Origin: Fuerstiella sp.
GTDB lineage: Bacteria > Planctomycetota > Planctomycetia > Planctomycetales > Planctomycetaceae
Length of the DNA stretch: 64,000 bases
NCBI GenBank assembly: GCA_022447225.1
Contig: JAKVAZ010000007.1
Span: forward strand, 453,043 to 517,042
Direction of reading: 5' to 3'
The translations under genes and the position numbers were made by a program. Numbering within the stretch: the first letter of the stretch is position 1; the number at the start of each line of letters is the position of its first letter. A model generated the notes under the pieces. That model saw only the letters and a program-made list of their open reading frames with translations, searched no databases and was not told the origin of the DNA. This document shows, in pieces, positions 41,099-50,560 of this stretch.

Positions 41099-41452
41099 AT
41101 GCGAGCATTTCTGTTTGTCCTGACGCTCATGGTTGGTGGATGCAGCTCTGCGGAACAAAAGTCCGTACCCAACACGGAGACCGCTCAACCAGGCGATACA
41201 GCAGGCCGTACGGGGACAGACGCCATGACCGCTTCCGGTGCCGGCCCTGTAACGGAATCGGTGATCATCACCGAAACGGAGTACTATTCCACCGGCCCAC
41301 AGCAGAGCCGTCCGCCGGATGGAAAACTCCCGGTCGGCACCAAGGTCCGCATCGTGAACGACGGCGGAAGTTACGTGCAGATTGAATCAGCGGATGGACT
41401 TCAGGGCTGGGTGTCTGCTGACACTGTCGGAACAGGGACGACCAGCGACTAG
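41099..41452 (+). CDS. SH3-domain lipoprotein
   Basis: 117 residues from ATG 41099, which is preceded by GGAGGGA. Signal peptide with lipobox (LMVGGC, Cys at about residue 15), a Thr/Ser/Gly-rich linker, then a bacterial SH3 (SH3_3-type) domain: LPVGTKVRIVNDGGSYVQI followed by GLQGWVSADTVG. Such domains bind peptidoglycan or proteins. It ends by overlapping the last codon of the convergent haem protein gene by 4 bp. Confidence 0.82.
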   Translation: MRAFLFVLTLMVGGCSSAEQKSVPNTETAQPGDTAGRTGTDAMTASGAGPVTESVIITETEYYSTGPQQSRPPDGKLPVGTKVRIVNDGGSYVQIESADGLQGWVSADTVGTGTTSD

Positions 41453-44109
41453 TTTCGGTGTTGCAGATAGTGCAGCAAATCAGCCACTTCCTGATCTGAC
41501 ATCTGGTCGAGCAGCCCCTCAGGCATCAGGGACTGACTAAGTTGCTGCCTGCTTTCGATGTCATCGAAATTCACCTGAAACGTTTCACCACGAGCGTCAG
41601 CATATGTCTGGACACTTCCGCGTTCGGTGATCAGCACACCCGTGCGGACCAGTCCGTCCGATGTCTGAATTAACCAGGGAGTGTGTCGCGGGGCAATTTC
41701 TCTGCTGGGCTTCATCACAGATTCCAGCAGTCTCTCGTCCGACATACCGAAAAGATTCGACAGATCAGGTCCGGCAATTCCGCCTCGTCCGTCTATCTGA
41801 TGGCATCGGGCACACTTGCCGAATCGTGGATTATAAAAGATGAGTCGACCGCGTTCCGTATCAGCAGCCACCCGTCTTTGCTGAATTCCGTCGAGCCGGT
41901 TTGTTTGACGCGTGACTGTCCGTTGTGACTGACGAAATACGTCATTCGGATCCACCTCATGCTGACGCAACTGTTCCAGTTCGGCTTCACTGAATGCTGT
42001 ATCAATCAGGGTTTGTCGGGCGACCGTCGAATATTCGTTGTCCTCACACACAATCTCCAGCAACAGCTGCCGCTGCTGCCTGTCGGTCGGATCCAGTGCA
42101 ATAATGGCATCTTTTGCTGCACCACCAAAATCGTTTTTATTTCGGACGACATCCATCAGTATTTGTCTCGACTCCGGCGAGCCAAAATCTCTGAGCGTGG
42201 CGACCACTTCGCGAACCACAGCGGTGCTGGTGTGACTTAACAGATTCTGCTGCAGTTCCATGTTTAGTCCGGGATGGTCGCTGCTGAACGCGTCTCTGAG
42301 GTGTGCACTCTGCAGCTTTCGCAGAGCGATCACCAGCGTATCCGACCGGGTCTGTTTGTTACTCAAAATATCGCTTAACAACTCGGTTTCGCGCCGCTCG
42401 TATTCTGCACCGGGCCGATCACGAGCGACCATATCAATCGCCGCCAGATAAGACTCGAACAGGCGTCCTGTCATGGAACGCGAGTGAAGTTCACGCTCCA
42501 GTTGTGGCAGAAATTCCGAAAGTTTCTCTTCTCCAATCCACCGCAGAGCCACAAAGCGAACATTCGGATCTGTGTCCTTGAGTAACCGCCTGATCCGTGC
42601 CGCAGCTTCGGGACGCGAAGACAGCTTCCGCATGATCATTGCCAGACCCGTTCGGATGCGGGGATCTTTCGGCGGATCCATCTGCGTCAGGAATTCTGAA
42701 TCTACTGTTTCCAGCAAAGCATGACGTGCCGCCTGCCGGAGAAACGGGTCCGGATCGGACAGAACCTCTGTCAGCACACGAGGCTTGATTTTTCCGCCGC
42801 TGCGTCGAATCAGGGAGGATTTCTCCAGTGCTGAGACAGCCGTCTGAATTGCCCTTGGAAAATCAATGCGTTCCGCAGAGAGCAGGTTCGCTGCCCGCTG
42901 CCTCGAAACAACGTCTGTCTGCCGGTACGGATAAGAAACAGGCGCAGAATGATTATCCGGTGTTTGACCACTCCTGCCGTCAAAGGTGATCTTCCAGATA
43001 CGTCCGAACCCGTGCAGCTGGTACGAGCGTTTGCACCAGTCACTGAGATACATGGTTCCATCTGGAGCCGCTGCAATCCCGACCGGGCGAAAATCGATTC
43101 CTCCCTTGATGAGTGTCATACTGCGAGCCCGAAAAGAGGCTCCACTGGGGACCAGATCATATTTCTCAACAGCATGCAGTCCCCATGAGGTACACAACAG
43201 GCTGCTGGTCTGCGGATCAGGACTGACTCGGTCATAGCGCAGAAGACCGCTGGGTGCTTCTCCCGTACCGGAAATCATTCCCAGGGTCCCTGGTAATTCG
43301 CCGAACCAGGCGGTGAACGGATGGGTCCCCCGGCGACCATGCGAAAAGCGATATCCGTAATCTCCACCTTCAACAATGTGCAGCAACCGACAGGGTGGTC
43401 GCCAGTCCGGATCATTGTCGATGGCAATCAGGTTTCCGACCTTGTCAAAAGCAAGGCCGAACGGATTCCAGAATCCGGTGGCCACGGCGCGCAGTTTCGA
43501 ACCATCCAACGCACAGGAAAACACATTGCCTCCCTCACCACCACCGGAGATTACCGTTCCATCCGAACCAACGAGCTTATAATCCAGACCCAGGTTCTCA
43601 CCGAAACCGAAGTACAGTCTGTTGTTCTGAAACGCGAGTCCCGACAGTCCGTTGTGCGGATAATTGCCATTGGTCTGAAGATCGATCACCAGTGTGTTCG
43701 AATCGGGCTTGTCATCGCCATTCTGATCGTGCAACCGGAAAATTTTTGCCCGTGTCGCCACATACAGTGATCCGTCGGCCGCAAATGCCATGTTCATTGT
43801 GGCCGATGAACCTTCAAAAAATGTGGTGATCCGATCCGCACGACCATCGGCGTTGGTGTCATCATAAATCCGGATGCGGTCTGTTTCAGGACCCGCATAG
43901 CCGTCAGGAGGAAAGTGAGTATGACTTTCAATGCAAAAGACACGGCCGCGCCGATCCACCGCGATTCCGGTCGGGGTCACGATCTCGGGTTCCTGCGCAA
44001 ACAGCGTCATCGCCAACCGGCTGTCAAGAACCTGTGGCATGTCCACCTGAGCATCCAGCCGGCACAAAGAAAACATGAAAACAGCGCACACCAGCATTCG
44101 GTTGAACAT
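41449..44109 (-). CDS. Putative membrane-bound dehydrogenase/HEAT/haem-binding protein
   Basis: 886 residues from ATG 44109 (signal peptide NRMLVCAVFMFSLCRLDA). Planctomycete architecture: an N-terminal L-sorbosone-dehydrogenase-like beta-propeller (VTPTGIAVDRRGRVFCIESH, RIRIYDDTNADGRADRITTF, RLYFGFGENLGLDYK, NPFGLAFDKVGNLIAIDNDP), HEAT-like helical repeats (about 450-700), and a C-terminal haem domain with C766-A-R-C-H770 and the signature SLMPEGLLDQMSDQEVADLL. A periplasmic c-type dehydrogenase is likely; the substrate is unknown. A second, larger homologue is at 55717-58986. Confidence 0.87.
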   Translation of the reverse strand: MFNRMLVCAVFMFSLCRLDAQVDMPQVLDSRLAMTLFAQEPEIVTPTGIAVDRRGRVFCIESHTHFPPDGYAGPETDRIRIYDDTNADGRADRITTFFEGSSATMNMAFAADGSLYVATRAKIFRLHDQNGDDKPDSNTLVIDLQTNGNYPHNGLSGLAFQNNRLYFGFGENLGLDYKLVGSDGTVISGGGEGGNVFSCALDGSKLRAVATGFWNPFGLAFDKVGNLIAIDNDPDWRPPCRLLHIVEGGDYGYRFSHGRRGTHPFTAWFGELPGTLGMISGTGEAPSGLLRYDRVSPDPQTSSLLCTSWGLHAVEKYDLVPSGASFRARSMTLIKGGIDFRPVGIAAAPDGTMYLSDWCKRSYQLHGFGRIWKITFDGRSGQTPDNHSAPVSYPYRQTDVVSRQRAANLLSAERIDFPRAIQTAVSALEKSSLIRRSGGKIKPRVLTEVLSDPDPFLRQAARHALLETVDSEFLTQMDPPKDPRIRTGLAMIMRKLSSRPEAAARIRRLLKDTDPNVRFVALRWIGEEKLSEFLPQLERELHSRSMTGRLFESYLAAIDMVARDRPGAEYERRETELLSDILSNKQTRSDTLVIALRKLQSAHLRDAFSSDHPGLNMELQQNLLSHTSTAVVREVVATLRDFGSPESRQILMDVVRNKNDFGGAAKDAIIALDPTDRQQRQLLLEIVCEDNEYSTVARQTLIDTAFSEAELEQLRQHEVDPNDVFRQSQRTVTRQTNRLDGIQQRRVAADTERGRLIFYNPRFGKCARCHQIDGRGGIAGPDLSNLFGMSDERLLESVMKPSREIAPRHTPWLIQTSDGLVRTGVLITERGSVQTYADARGETFQVNFDDIESRQQLSQSLMPEGLLDQMSDQEVADLLHYLQHRN

Positions 44110-44470
44110 GGAAAGAGACCTCGTATTCCCTGTACCAAACAACAGTGACATCAGCATATACGGTTTATAGTGCAATCTTTGCTCACCAGCGACGCCACAG
44201 GTGGCCAGTGTCGGGCCGGTGGCAGACACTCGAAATCAAGTTATAAAATAAGGCTTGGGTCTGAGTATTTTGGTCGCAGAGGCGGGTGAACATAGGTTTG
44301 CGCCTCGGACCGTCTGTCCTGGTCGAGTACAGAATTTGGCGTCCCAGGCTCCCTTTTCGTACACGTGCAGGAATATAATTATCAAACGCAACAACGCAGA
44401 TCTCTTGGAATACAGCCACTCAGCTGTTCAACAATATTCTTTGGTAACCTTCAATAAAAATGGTGATCCT
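44110..44470. other. Divergent intergenic region
   Basis: About 360 bp between the haem protein and the following propeller gene. The frame of the propeller gene remains open upstream to 44255, but that stretch has no features of a mature protein. Confidence 0.4.
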
Positions 44471-46120
44471 GTGGCCACATCTCAATGTCTGAAACGTCGT
44501 GTTCTCAAAGTGACGGTCGTGGTCGTCCTGTTCGGTCTGATGACGACGTTCCCGAATCCGAACGCCAACGCGCAAACGATTGAGGAAAAGTCGAACAAAA
44601 AGAGTGGGCAACTGACGGCTTTGTTTCTGGACCGTCGACACGTAGACCAAGGCAGATTAACACCGACCTACGATCGGGCGCGGGTGCCGAAAAGCGCCTA
44701 TCCGGGTATCGCTCGATTGAAGAAAGACTGGAATATCATCGTGGACCTGTCCGGACACGGCATGAAGCGTCTGAAGATGCCCTTTGGTGTGCGGTTTACT
44801 GTTGAGAAACCGGTCAAGACCGAACCGTGGCTCCGCGCGGATCGCCCCTGGGAGAAGAATGTGGAGGCTTACCACACCGTCATTCATGAGGACGGCAAGT
44901 ACCGTTGTTGGTACCGCGTCGCGCTGACCGATGCCGCCCGGGAGGCGTTCTTTCCACCGGACGGCGGAGTTAAACCGGTGGGTCATGTTTTGGCATACGC
45001 GGAAAGCGATGACGGCATGCATTGGACGAAACCGGGACTGGATGTGTACCGCTTTGACGACCAGCCGACCAATGTGATCACCCATTACTGCTGGGAAAGC
45101 TGTGTGTTCCGCGACGATTCGGCGCCGTCTTCAGAACGCTACAAGTGTTTTACTTTTGATATGCTGCCCGACATCGAAGGCAAGCCGCCGTTCGAACAGC
45201 GCGGACTCTACGGGTGCGTCTCCCCGGACGGCATTCACTGGACGCGCTTACCCGACCCGCTTCTGCCGTACTTTCATGACACGGCCAATATCGCGGCATG
45301 GGACCCGATCCTCAAAAAATACGTGGGTTATTTCCGCGGCCATCTTGATGGCCGAGCTATTTCTCGCAGCGAAACGGACGACTTTCGGAGTTGGCCACCT
45401 GCCGAAGTATTCCTCGCGGGGGGGCCGCAGGACTCTCCGGCTGACGATTATTATACGAACGGTTTCACGTTCTACCCCGACGACCCGTCGCTGTGTTTCC
45501 TGTTCCCGGGTATCTATCACCACAGCACGGATGAAGTGGATGTGCGCATGGCCGTCAGCCGCAATAATCGCACGTGGAACTGGATGACGCACGATACGAT
45601 CATCGAGCTGGGGGCGCCGGGCGAGTGGGACAGCGGTGTCATTTACGCTGCACCCAACATGGTCCACCTGCCGGACGGTCGCCTGGCTTTACCGTACGCC
45701 GGAGCAAGGAAGACGCATAATGAAGACCATGAGAGTCTCTACGAAAGCGGCTGGATTTATCATTACGATTTGGGCTGGGCAACCTGGGAGGACGGACGGC
45801 TGGCTGGTCTGGAGGCCGCCGAGCGGGGCGAATTCTGGAGTCGGTCACTTGGAACGTTCGACGGAACACAAATCGCGATCAACGCGCGGACACCGCGGAA
45901 CGGAATGGTCGAGGTCGCGCTGCACGAACCCTACGGCAGGGGCACCAAGGTGTTACCCGGTTATAACTTCGATGATTGCATTCCCTTCAACGGCGATGCA
46001 ATCTGGGAGCCACTCAAGTGGAAAGACGGTGCAGATCTCACCAAGCTTCGCGGGAAGGATCTGATTCTGCACTTTCGTTTGACTGACGCCAAGGTATTTG
46101 GAATTCGATTCATCGAATGA
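44471..46120 (+). CDS. Secreted five-bladed propeller protein (glycoside hydrolase-like)
   Basis: 549 residues from GTG 44471, followed by a signal sequence (LKVTVVVVLFGLMTTF...NANA). The frame is open to 44255, so the start is uncertain. Repeating units with Asp-box-like turns: YAESDDGMHWTKPGLDV, GCVSPDGIHWTRLPDPLLP, RAISRSETDDFRSW, RMAVSRNNRTWNW, and the segment APNMVHLPDGRLALPYAGAR. This resembles GH32/43/130-like or sialidase-like propellers, probably acting on extracellular carbohydrate. Catalytic residues cannot be assigned. Its stop overlaps the start codon of the next small frame. Confidence 0.72.
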   Translation: MATSQCLKRRVLKVTVVVVLFGLMTTFPNPNANAQTIEEKSNKKSGQLTALFLDRRHVDQGRLTPTYDRARVPKSAYPGIARLKKDWNIIVDLSGHGMKRLKMPFGVRFTVEKPVKTEPWLRADRPWEKNVEAYHTVIHEDGKYRCWYRVALTDAAREAFFPPDGGVKPVGHVLAYAESDDGMHWTKPGLDVYRFDDQPTNVITHYCWESCVFRDDSAPSSERYKCFTFDMLPDIEGKPPFEQRGLYGCVSPDGIHWTRLPDPLLPYFHDTANIAAWDPILKKYVGYFRGHLDGRAISRSETDDFRSWPPAEVFLAGGPQDSPADDYYTNGFTFYPDDPSLCFLFPGIYHHSTDEVDVRMAVSRNNRTWNWMTHDTIIELGAPGEWDSGVIYAAPNMVHLPDGRLALPYAGARKTHNEDHESLYESGWIYHYDLGWATWEDGRLAGLEAAERGEFWSRSLGTFDGTQIAINARTPRNGMVEVALHEPYGRGTKVLPGYNFDDCIPFNGDAIWEPLKWKDGADLTKLRGKDLILHFRLTDAKVFGIRFIE

Positions 46121-46335
46121 ATGCCATAAGAAGCAACGACAGAACAGCAAATGCCCCCGGAGTTGGAAAAACTGGGGCCAACATCCAGGTCAAAGAATCG
46201 GGCAGGAATGTTACAGTCGACCTCCGGTGTACCTCAATCATTGAGGCAGAGTTCCTACGTCTGAAGCAACTTCGCGAAGAGATCGACGAGCACATATCCG
46301 ATGTCGATTTGTATTCGCCACTGAACCCGGAATAA
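46117..46335 (+). CDS. Small hypothetical protein
   Basis: 72 residues; its ATG overlaps the stop of the propeller gene (ATGA), an arrangement that suggests translational coupling. The C-terminal half (IIEAEFLRLKQLREEIDEHI) is helical and charged. No family recognised and no similarity to neighbours, so it could be spurious. Confidence 0.35.
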   Translation: MNAIRSNDRTANAPGVGKTGANIQVKESGRNVTVDLRCTSIIEAEFLRLKQLREEIDEHISDVDLYSPLNPE

Positions 46336-46386
46336 ACAGCCTCGCAGTTTCCAGTTCGACACGCCGTACCCGCCAGGAGTGAAAAG

Positions 46387-47055
46387 ATGACAAGGTTTTG
46401 TCTGAAGTGCCCTTTCAGACTTCAGCTGATGCTACTGATGGTGTTGCCAGTAACCGGGTGCGGACAGGATCTTGCTGCTCTCAAAAAAATGGGGGCATCG
46501 GTTTTTACAGATGACGAAGGCCGTGTCGAAAAAATTAACCTGAACAAAACCGATATCACCGACTCAGGGGGTCAATACCTGAGGCAACTGAACAGTCTTA
46601 AGGAACTGGAACTCAGTAACACCCAAATCACAGATGCCGGCCTGGAGCATTTGAAAACATTGACCAATCTGGAGTTGCTTTACCTGCAGAAGACACAAAT
46701 CACGGGTGCCGGGTTTGTACATCTGAAGGGGTTAACTAATCTTAAGGAACTTAACCTTATGCAGGCCGGCAAAGTTACCGACGCCGGATTGGTCCATCTG
46801 AGGGAACTGACGAATCTTGTGAGGATTAACCTGATGAGCACGGCAGTCACGGACGCCGGACTGAAACATTTGGGGGAACTGACAAGTCTTGAAAAACTTG
46901 ACCTTTGGCGGTTGCGACAGGTGACCGATGCCGGGATGGAGCACCTGACGGGACTGACGAGTCTTAAGGAGCTTAACCTCAGGGACACTCAGGTCACCGA
47001 TGCGGGAGTCGCCAAACTCCAGGCGGCATTGCCGAATTGTCAGATCAGTCAGTGA
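46387..47055 (+). CDS. Leucine-rich-repeat lipoprotein
   Basis: 222 residues. Signal peptide with lipobox (LPVTGC, Cys at about residue 26), then about six LRRs of 23-25 residues of the bacterial type, for example HLKTLTNLELLYLQKTQIT, HLRELTNLVRINLMSTAVT and HLTGLTSLKELNLRDTQVT, each followed by DAG(L/M). Repeats of this kind form a solenoid for protein binding and are abundant in planctomycetes. ATG 46387 is preceded by CAGGAGTG. Confidence 0.85.
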   Translation: MTRFCLKCPFRLQLMLLMVLPVTGCGQDLAALKKMGASVFTDDEGRVEKINLNKTDITDSGGQYLRQLNSLKELELSNTQITDAGLEHLKTLTNLELLYLQKTQITGAGFVHLKGLTNLKELNLMQAGKVTDAGLVHLRELTNLVRINLMSTAVTDAGLKHLGELTSLEKLDLWRLRQVTDAGMEHLTGLTSLKELNLRDTQVTDAGVAKLQAALPNCQISQ

Positions 47056-47165
47056 CCGCCCTACCAGACCTGCCCAGGAATCTTTCCCCACACAGGTGAA
47101 AGAAATTCGGATTCAGCATCGCAATAGTTGCGTCGCATCAGCCATCACTTACTTGACCAACCCTC

Positions 47166-48485
47166 ATGAAAACGCCCGTGTTCATTTTGCTGTTATTGTT
47201 CTTAACGGTCTCGCTGGTGCGAGGTGACGATTCCGTTTTGCCGTGGTACGTGAATCGACCTATCGTCACCGTGCAAAAAGAGGTCTACAAAAAATATCCG
47301 CGAAAAGGAGCAGGGGCGCTCGTTTCCGTCCGCTACGTGGGTCCCCACCTCGAACGGTTGGAAACCCACAGTGTTGAATTTCGCGATGATGTCTACAGTG
47401 AGCGCTTCACTCGCTTCTCCTCCGATAACGGTAAAACCTGGAGTCCCTCGCGTCCGCTGGCATCCTCCGACGTTTATTACAAAGGCAAAGAACTCAGAGA
47501 AACAGGCGGGGCCGGATTTTACGACAGGAAAACCGGCCTGCTCGTTGGGGTCTGGCTGAGACAGATTGCCATCAATGGCCTTTACAACTGCTTCACCTAT
47601 TCGCGATTCTCCCGCGATTTCGGACAAACCTGGTCGATGCCCGTCCAACTTCGTTACGAAGCTGGCACGGATTTCAATCCCGACGACCCTCACAACGCCA
47701 GGTTCCTCCGTTCCAACCAGGCCTATTTCGGCAACAACATCATCCGCCATTCCAACGGCACGCTCATTCACGTCGTGGCTCATGCCAACGCCCCGGGCGA
47801 CAAAGGCAATGCCAGCCGCGCGTGGAAAATGGGATCGGTTGTGTTCATCGGACGATGGAACCCGGGCGAGAACAACTATGTGTGGACGCCCGGGGCCCGT
47901 ATCGAAATTTCGCCGCTGCACTCCGCCCGAGGGCTGATGGAACCCGCCGTCGCCGAACTGAAAGATGGCCGTCTGTTAATTGTGTGGCGAGGCTCGACTC
48001 ATGGCTGGACGGGTGAAAAAGCAACCCTGCCCGGTCGAAAATTCTTCAGCGTTTCGTCCGACGGCGGAAAAACGCTGAGCCCTCCCCGCGAATGGAAATA
48101 CGACGACGGCACCAGCTTTTATTCCCCGTCCTCGATCCACCGCATGATTCGCCACAGTCAAACGGGAAAACTGTATTGGGTCGGCAATATTTGCGGTACA
48201 CCGCCCCGGGGCAACTCACCTCGTTATCCCCTGGTCATTGGTGAAATCGACGAGACCAAAGCGGCGCTCAAAAAGACAACCCTCACAGCCATCGATGACC
48301 GGCGTCCCGATCAACCCAAAAATATACAGTTGTCGAACTTTTCGCTGCTGGAAGACCGCGAAAAACATCACCTGGAACTCTACCTCAGCATTCTGGGCGA
48401 ATACCCTGACAGCGTTTACACATCCAACAGTTACAAATACAAGGTACTGCTGAACGAGCTGACAACAGACGCCAGCAACGATTGA
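47166..48485 (+). CDS. Secreted sialidase-like (BNR-repeat) protein
   Basis: 439 residues with a signal peptide (KTPVFILLLLFLTVSLVRG). Three Asp-box repeats are visible: SSDNGKTWSP, SRDFGQTWSM and the weaker SSDGGKTLSP, which are blade turns of the six-bladed sialidase fold. The catalytic arginine triad and nucleophilic Tyr were not assigned, so it may be a non-sialidase hydrolase of the same fold. It is intact, unlike the related gene at 4485-5560. Confidence 0.82.
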   Translation: MKTPVFILLLLFLTVSLVRGDDSVLPWYVNRPIVTVQKEVYKKYPRKGAGALVSVRYVGPHLERLETHSVEFRDDVYSERFTRFSSDNGKTWSPSRPLASSDVYYKGKELRETGGAGFYDRKTGLLVGVWLRQIAINGLYNCFTYSRFSRDFGQTWSMPVQLRYEAGTDFNPDDPHNARFLRSNQAYFGNNIIRHSNGTLIHVVAHANAPGDKGNASRAWKMGSVVFIGRWNPGENNYVWTPGARIEISPLHSARGLMEPAVAELKDGRLLIVWRGSTHGWTGEKATLPGRKFFSVSSDGGKTLSPPREWKYDDGTSFYSPSSIHRMIRHSQTGKLYWVGNICGTPPRGNSPRYPLVIGEIDETKAALKKTTLTAIDDRRPDQPKNIQLSNFSLLEDREKHHLELYLSILGEYPDSVYTSNSYKYKVLLNELTTDASND

Positions 48486-48667
48486 AATTTCGGACGAGGA
48501 ACTTACCGCAACTTCAATCGAAGACCGGGACCTCCCTCTCACTGGCCACGAGTTGACTTTGAGCTAATGCACGGGCTTTCAGATTATTAATGGCGACTTA
48601 ATTTTCCCCTGTGGTATTAGGGTGCCACGCGTATCGCTGCATGGCACCGCTTCGCTACAATGGCATC

Positions 48668-49675
48668 ATGGTAGATCTTTCCGTTCTCGACCTAGCCTAT
48701 ATCGGTGAAGGCTTCACCCCGGCCGATGCGCTGGCCAATGCCCTCGATCTGGCCCGGCACGTCGAGTCCGCCGGCTTCAAACGTTTCTGGCTGGCCGAAC
48801 ACCACAATCTCGCAGGCATTGCCAGCGCTGCGACGGCGGTGTGCATCGGCCACGTTGCGGGGGGGACAACATCCATCCGTGTCGGGGCGGGTGGCATCAT
48901 GTTGCCGAACCATTCCCCAATGGTGATTGCCGAGCAGTTTGGCACTCTGGCAACCCTGTATCCCGGGCGTATTGACCTGGGTATGGGCCGGGCGCCGGGG
49001 ACGGACCAGCACACGCTGCGGGCGTTGCGCCGTGGTCCAGGCTCCTCCGAACACTTTCCGCAGGATGTGCTCGAACTGCAGGCCCTGCTCGGTCCACCGC
49101 AGGAAAACCAGGCAATTCACGCGATTCCCGGCGAGAATACCAATGTGCCGTTATGGATTCTCGGTTCGAGCCTGTTTGGCGCGCAGCTGGCTGCCGTACT
49201 GGGACTGCCCTATGCCTTTGCCTCGCACTTCGCTCCGCAAGCGTTGATGCAGGCAGTATCGATCTACCGGGAGAAATTCGAACCCTCGGCTCAGCTCGCC
49301 GAGCCTTATGTGATGGTCGGTTGCAACGTCATTGTCGCAGATACCGAGGATGAGGCGCGGCGTCTGTTCACCACGCCGCAGCAACAATCCACCCACATGG
49401 TGCGCGGCACGCGCGGTCTGCTGCCACCCCCGATTGATGATATCGAGAACTTCTGGTCGCCGATGGAGAAGAGCCAGGTTTCCTCTAAGCTGGCCTGTTC
49501 GTTCTACGGCTCGCCCGAGACCATCAAAGCCAAACTGGATCCACTGATCGAAGCCACCGGTGCTGATGAACTAATGGTCGCGGCGGCGATCTGGGACCAC
49601 CACGCGCGGGTGCGCTCCTTCGAACTGCTGGCGAGCGCGATGGCGCACGCTCGTGGCCTCGCAACGGCCCTCTAA
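48668..49675 (+). CDS. LLM class flavin-dependent oxidoreductase
   Basis: 335 residues of the bacterial luciferase-like monooxygenase fold. Visible: [74 protein letters not shown], and [20 protein letters not shown]. The Y/S-rich core and AEHH motif are typical of the group that oxidises alkanes, sulfonates or related substrates with FMNH2 and O2; the exact substrate is unknown. The ATG at 48668 fits the family start. The gene uses GC-rich third positions far more than its neighbours and resembles proteobacterial relatives, suggesting recent transfer. Confidence 0.85.
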   Translation: MVDLSVLDLAYIGEGFTPADALANALDLARHVESAGFKRFWLAEHHNLAGIASAATAVCIGHVAGGTTSIRVGAGGIMLPNHSPMVIAEQFGTLATLYPGRIDLGMGRAPGTDQHTLRALRRGPGSSEHFPQDVLELQALLGPPQENQAIHAIPGENTNVPLWILGSSLFGAQLAAVLGLPYAFASHFAPQALMQAVSIYREKFEPSAQLAEPYVMVGCNVIVADTEDEARRLFTTPQQQSTHMVRGTRGLLPPPIDDIENFWSPMEKSQVSSKLACSFYGSPETIKAKLDPLIEATGADELMVAAAIWDHHARVRSFELLASAMAHARGLATAL

Positions 49676-50131
49676 CGCCTCGCCATTAACAGATCACTCA
49701 GGAGCTTCTTCAGATTGCTGGAGTTCATTGGGTCAATGTGCGAGATCGCGAAAGAGCCGTGTCTCTCATTCGTGAAACCATATGAACTACCAGTGCTCGC
49801 GAATGGCGATGATTTGGAATCGGCATTGCGTGGATTTTTGGCAGGTGGTGACTTGGTGACGTACAACAACCGCGATTTGAAAGAGAAACAACGTGGCCGA
49901 CTTGAGCGTCACGGAGAGTGTCTGGAAGCAGACAGGCGAAGTAGAACGCAAACCATTCGAGCAGACTCATAGCGTCCACCTCACGGCACCAAAATGACTC
50001 ATCTGAATGATGGGACTCAAAAAGGGACTCATCAATAAGCGTCAATGAGTCCCAAGGACTCATCTCAAGCATCACTACCAATGAAAAGAACCCAAAAACG
50101 CTTGGTTTTCGGGTTCCAGAGGTGTGTGGAG
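49676..50131. other. Intergenic with hairpin
   Basis: About 455 bp between the LLM gene and the tRNA. No supported gene; frames at 49715-49972 (plus) and 49725-50081 (minus) are unconvincing. It contains the hairpin described separately. Confidence 0.45.
50024..50053. repeat. 9-bp inverted repeat
   Basis: GGGACTCAT (50024-50032), 12-nt spacer, ATGAGTCCC (50045-50053): a perfect inverted repeat. Further copies of GACTCA occur at about 49996-50001, 50014-50019 and 50058-50063. No T tract follows, so it is not a clear terminator. The location beside a tRNA raises the possibility of an integration scar or regulatory site. Confidence 0.8.
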
Positions 50132-50205
50132 TGGTCCCTACAGGACTCGAACCTGTGACCTTTCGGATGTGAACCGAACGCTCTAACCAACTGAGCCAAG
50201 GGACC
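50132..50205 (-). tRNA. tRNA-Val (anticodon CAC)
   Basis: On the minus strand: acceptor GGTCCCT/AGGGACC, D arm GCTCAGTTGGTTAGAGC, anticodon stem TTCGG/CCGAA with 7-base loop TTCACAT, giving anticodon CAC, and T arm with GTTCGAGTC. The anticodon reads GUG (Val). The 3' CCA is not encoded (the sequence continues CTCC after the discriminator A), so it is added post-transcriptionally. Confidence 0.93.
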
Positions 50206-50560
50206 GGATGTGATCACATCCGTCTTCTACCGGCTTGTCATGGCCTTATCAAGATTGCCAACCCTGTCAGAAGCAGATTTCACAATCGTCTCCCGCACTT
50301 AACAATCAGGCGAACCGGAGCAATCACAAACGTTACGGCAACAACTGCCCCTGATACAGATGCCGGAACAACGGCGCCGGAACTGGTTTTTTTGCTGGCC
50401 ACGCAATATTCAGGGGATGGCCGACACTATGGCTTTGTGGTGAATTCCTGATATCGTGGCAAACGACATCGTGGTATCAGATTCATTCGATGACGGAACC
50501 TGCGGTGACACGAATGCGGTGGTTCTGTGCAGTTGTTCGGCCCCGATAACGGTATCCTGA
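50206..50560. other. Intergenic, no gene supported
   Basis: About 355 bp between the tRNA 5' end and the dehydrogenase. It must hold the divergent promoters; no coding signal seen. Confidence 0.45.

Noticed and set aside
49715..49972. 85-codon plus-strand frame between LLM gene and tRNA
   Set aside because: No domain, overlapping minus-strand frame of similar length, no ribosome binding site.
50024..50053. Rho-independent terminator
   Set aside because: The stem is not followed by a T tract and is separated from both flanking genes.
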